Positions 62,464-64,000 of a DNA stretch of 64,000 bases are shown in pieces. The stretch spans positions 310,001 through 374,000 of the forward strand of contig NZ_JNVM01000004.1 of NCBI RefSeq assembly GCF_000722545.1. Reading direction: 5' to 3'. The notes under the pieces are model-generated. The model had not been told where the DNA came from. It made no database searches and worked only from the letters and a program-made list of their open reading frames with translations. The position numbers were made by a program, and so were the translations under genes. The stretch's first letter is position 1. Each line of letters starts with the position of its first letter. This DNA comes from Paenibacillus tyrphae. GTDB taxonomy: Bacteria; Bacillota; Bacilli; Paenibacillales; NBRC-103111.

Positions 62464-62733
62464 TTGTACTACATTGAAGATTACATTCGCACTTTGATTC
62501 AGATTTATCAGTACGTGCTCATCGCCTACGTTCTGCTCTCCTGGCTGCCGAGCGCGCGAGAAAGCTTTATTGGGGAAATACTGGGGAAGCTGTGTGAGCC
62601 GTATTTGTCCGTATTCCGCCGTTTCATTCCTCCGATCGGCGGGATGATCGATATTTCCCCGATTATCGCGCTGATTGCACTGCGTTTCGTAGGGGAAGGT
62701 ATCGTTGCGGTTCTCCGTTTCATTATTCCCTAG
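62464..62733 (+). CDS. ylmG: YggT family membrane protein (YlmG)
   Basis: 89 residues, two membrane segments (LIQIYQYVLIAYVLLSWL; IGGMIDISPIIALIALRFVGEGIVAVL) and the family motif EPYLSVFRRFIPPIGGMIDISPI. The role is unclear; plastid homologues affect nucleoid distribution and division. TTG 62464 fits the GAGGTG site best; GTG 62455 overlaps it. Confidence 0.88.
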   Translation: MYYIEDYIRTLIQIYQYVLIAYVLLSWLPSARESFIGEILGKLCEPYLSVFRRFIPPIGGMIDISPIIALIALRFVGEGIVAVLRFIIP

Positions 62734-62759
62734 TTTAATCATGCAGGAGACTTAAACCG

Positions 62760-63542
62760 ATGATGGAAGAACAACTATATGCCCACTTCCATCCAGACGA
62801 ACACCGCTTTGTCGATAAGGCGGCGGAATGGGTGGAGCGGGCCGGGCAGCATACGGTCAAGCTGACCGATTTTTTGGACCCGCGGCAGATTTTCATCCTG
62901 ACCACGCTTGCCAATCGGCACCCGGACGTGCAGGTGCGATTCGACGGCGGCCATCCGGGTGTGGAACGAAAGCGGGCATTGGTCGCTCCGGATTATCGCG
63001 TGCTGGACGATGAAGAGATGGGGATCAGCCTCATTGAAATTACCTCCGAGGACGAGAAGCTGAAGGAGCTGGACCACGGCGATTTCATGGGAGCGATCCT
63101 CGGACTTGGCATCAAGCGCGATAAAATCGGCGATATTTATGTGCGGGAAGACGGCTGTCATTTTCTCGTGGCTTCGGAAATTGCCGATTATATCCGGCTC
63201 AATCTGACTCAGGTGCACCGGCTGCACGTGCGGACGGAGCAGCTGCCGCTCGATAAGCTCAAGGCGACGGAAACGAAGCTGGACGAAATGTTTTTATCGG
63301 TCGCTTCGCTTCGTCTGGATGGCATCGTCAGCGACGTATACCGGCTGAGCCGGGCCAAAGTGCTTGTTCCGATTAAAGCCGGGCGTTGCAAAGTGAACTG
63401 GAAGCAGGAAGAAGATCCGAGCAAGCCGCTGAAGCAGGGGGACGTCGTATCGCTTCAAGGGTTCGGACGCTTCAAGGTGCTGGAAGTCGAAGGGGTAACC
63501 AAAAAAGGGAGATATCGTTTGAAAATCGGCAAATATGCGTGA
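62760..63542 (+). CDS. ylmH: S4-domain RNA-binding protein YlmH
   Basis: 260 residues: an N-terminal YlmH-specific domain (HPDEHRFVDKAAEWVERAGQHTVKLTDFLDPRQ) and a C-terminal S4 RNA-binding domain at ~185-245 (SVASLRLDGIVSDVYRLSRAKVLVPIKAGRCKVN). Bacillus YlmH has been linked to rescue of stalled ribosomes. AGGAGA lies ~10 bases before ATG 62760. A terminator overlaps the stop. Confidence 0.92.
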   Translation: MMEEQLYAHFHPDEHRFVDKAAEWVERAGQHTVKLTDFLDPRQIFILTTLANRHPDVQVRFDGGHPGVERKRALVAPDYRVLDDEEMGISLIEITSEDEKLKELDHGDFMGAILGLGIKRDKIGDIYVREDGCHFLVASEIADYIRLNLTQVHRLHVRTEQLPLDKLKATETKLDEMFLSVASLRLDGIVSDVYRLSRAKVLVPIKAGRCKVNWKQEEDPSKPLKQGDVVSLQGFGRFKVLEVEGVTKKGRYRLKIGKYA

Positions 63543-63557
63543 ACGCCGATTTTTTTG
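63523..63557 (+). terminator. Terminator overlapping the ylmH stop
   Basis: AAATCGGC (63523-63530) pairs with GCCGATTT (63545-63552), with a T-run to 63557. Confidence 0.78.
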
Positions 63558-63661
63558 TTTGCCGATGCAGGAATATGCCAGCAACTGTCGAATATAGGAT
63601 TACGCATGCGCGGACAACATAGGATCATAGCTTTTTTGCCAAATTTGCAGGAGGTGCAGCA

Positions 63662-64000
63662 ATGGCTTTAACACCGCTCGATATACATAACAAGGAGTTC
63701 AGCCGCTCGTTTCGGGGATATGACGAAGATCAAGTGAACGAATTTCTGGATCAGGTCATTAAAGATTACGAATCGCTGATCCGTGAAAATAAAGAGCTGC
63801 AAAATCAGTTGGCCGCGATTCAAGAGCGTCTGGACCATTTTGCCAATATCGAAGAAACGCTTAGCAAAACGATCATCATCGCGCAGGAAGCGGCCGATGA
63901 AGTGAAAAATAACTCGAAAAAAGAAGCGCAGCTGATTATTAAAGAAGCGGAGAAGAACGCCGACCGCATCATTAACGAATCGCTGACCAAAGCGCGTAAA
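63662..64000 (+). CDS. divIVA: Septum/pole-placement protein DivIVA, 3'-truncated
   Basis: The first 113 codons are in the window; the gene runs off the right edge. The N-terminal MALTPLDIHNKEFSRSFRGYDEDQVNEFLDQVIKDYE is the curvature-sensing lipid-binding domain, followed by the long coiled coil (ENKELQNQLAAIQERLDHFANIEETLSKTIIIAQEAADEVK). CAGGAGGTG precedes ATG 63662. It localises the Min system and polar proteins in relatives. Confidence 0.95.
   Translation, partial: MALTPLDIHNKEFSRSFRGYDEDQVNEFLDQVIKDYESLIRENKELQNQLAAIQERLDHFANIEETLSKTIIIAQEAADEVKNNSKKEAQLIIKEAEKNADRIINESLTKARK

Overview
This 64 kb window is a piece of a Gram-positive, endospore-forming Bacillales chromosome, most likely Paenibacillaceae (Paenibacillus or a close relative). 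Protein matches, the sigA-trmK-Nif3 order, the pro-sigE/sigG sporulation locus, a class B (Bacillus-type) RNase P RNA, bacillithiol synthesis and a moderately high GC content all point that way. No transposase, prophage, CRISPR array, tRNA or rRNA was recognised. This is mostly vertically inherited core genome.

Layout. (1) 1-4.2 kb: 3' end of sigA, a membrane protein, trmK, a Nif3-like protein and rnpB. (2) 4.2-9.6 kb: exported subtilase (minus strand), YpuI-like DUF3907 protein, GH15 enzyme, DUF1540 protein, a small membrane protein and a lytic transglycosylase. (3) 9.7-12.1 kb: cysteine desulfurase plus thiI for tRNA 4-thiouridine. (4) 12.2-25.6 kb: TerC family protein, typA and a run resembling the Bacillus yla/ylb regions: YlaH-like, unknowns, PNPOx-fold protein, YhcN/YlaJ lipoprotein, PhoH (YlaK-like), two exported minus-strand proteins, MidA-like methyltransferase, DUF2626, RsfA-like, ketopantoate reductase and DUF3397. 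(5) 25.9-31.7 kb: oligopeptide ABC transporter oppABCDF, preceded by a near-perfect palindrome. (6) 31.8-36.0 kb: bshC, ahcY and a DUF4349 lipoprotein. (7) 36.1-56.3 kb: a large division and cell wall (dcw) cluster, mraZ-rsmH-ftsL-pbpB-spoVD-murE-murF-mraY-murD-spoVE-murG-murB-murA-divIB-ftsA-ftsZ, with murF and murA embedded. (8) 56.8-59.5 kb: spoIIGA-sigE-sigG. (9) 59.9-64 kb: ylmC-pgeF-ylmE-sepF-ylmG-ylmH-divIVA; divIVA runs off the end.

How the genes work together. Region 7 supplies the whole lipid II pathway from UDP-GlcNAc enolpyruvyl transfer to MurG, plus the septal synthase partners and the Z-ring. SpoVD and SpoVE are the spore-cortex counterparts of the septal enzymes. Directly downstream, SpoIIGA, pro-SigE and SigG connect division to compartment-specific sporulation transcription. 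SepF and DivIVA complete the division set.

The most unusual signals are non-coding. They are a ~170-nt multi-branched palindromic element between ftsZ and spoIIGA, with a related hairpin between oppA and oppB; a ~167-nt nested foldback in an AT-rich gap between sigG and ylmC; a 22-bp palindrome upstream of oppA; and four 10-bp-spaced MraZ-type repeats ahead of mraZ. In the proteins, FtsL, PbpB and DivIB all carry Lys/Ser-rich extracytoplasmic tails. No wholly new multi-gene system was found.
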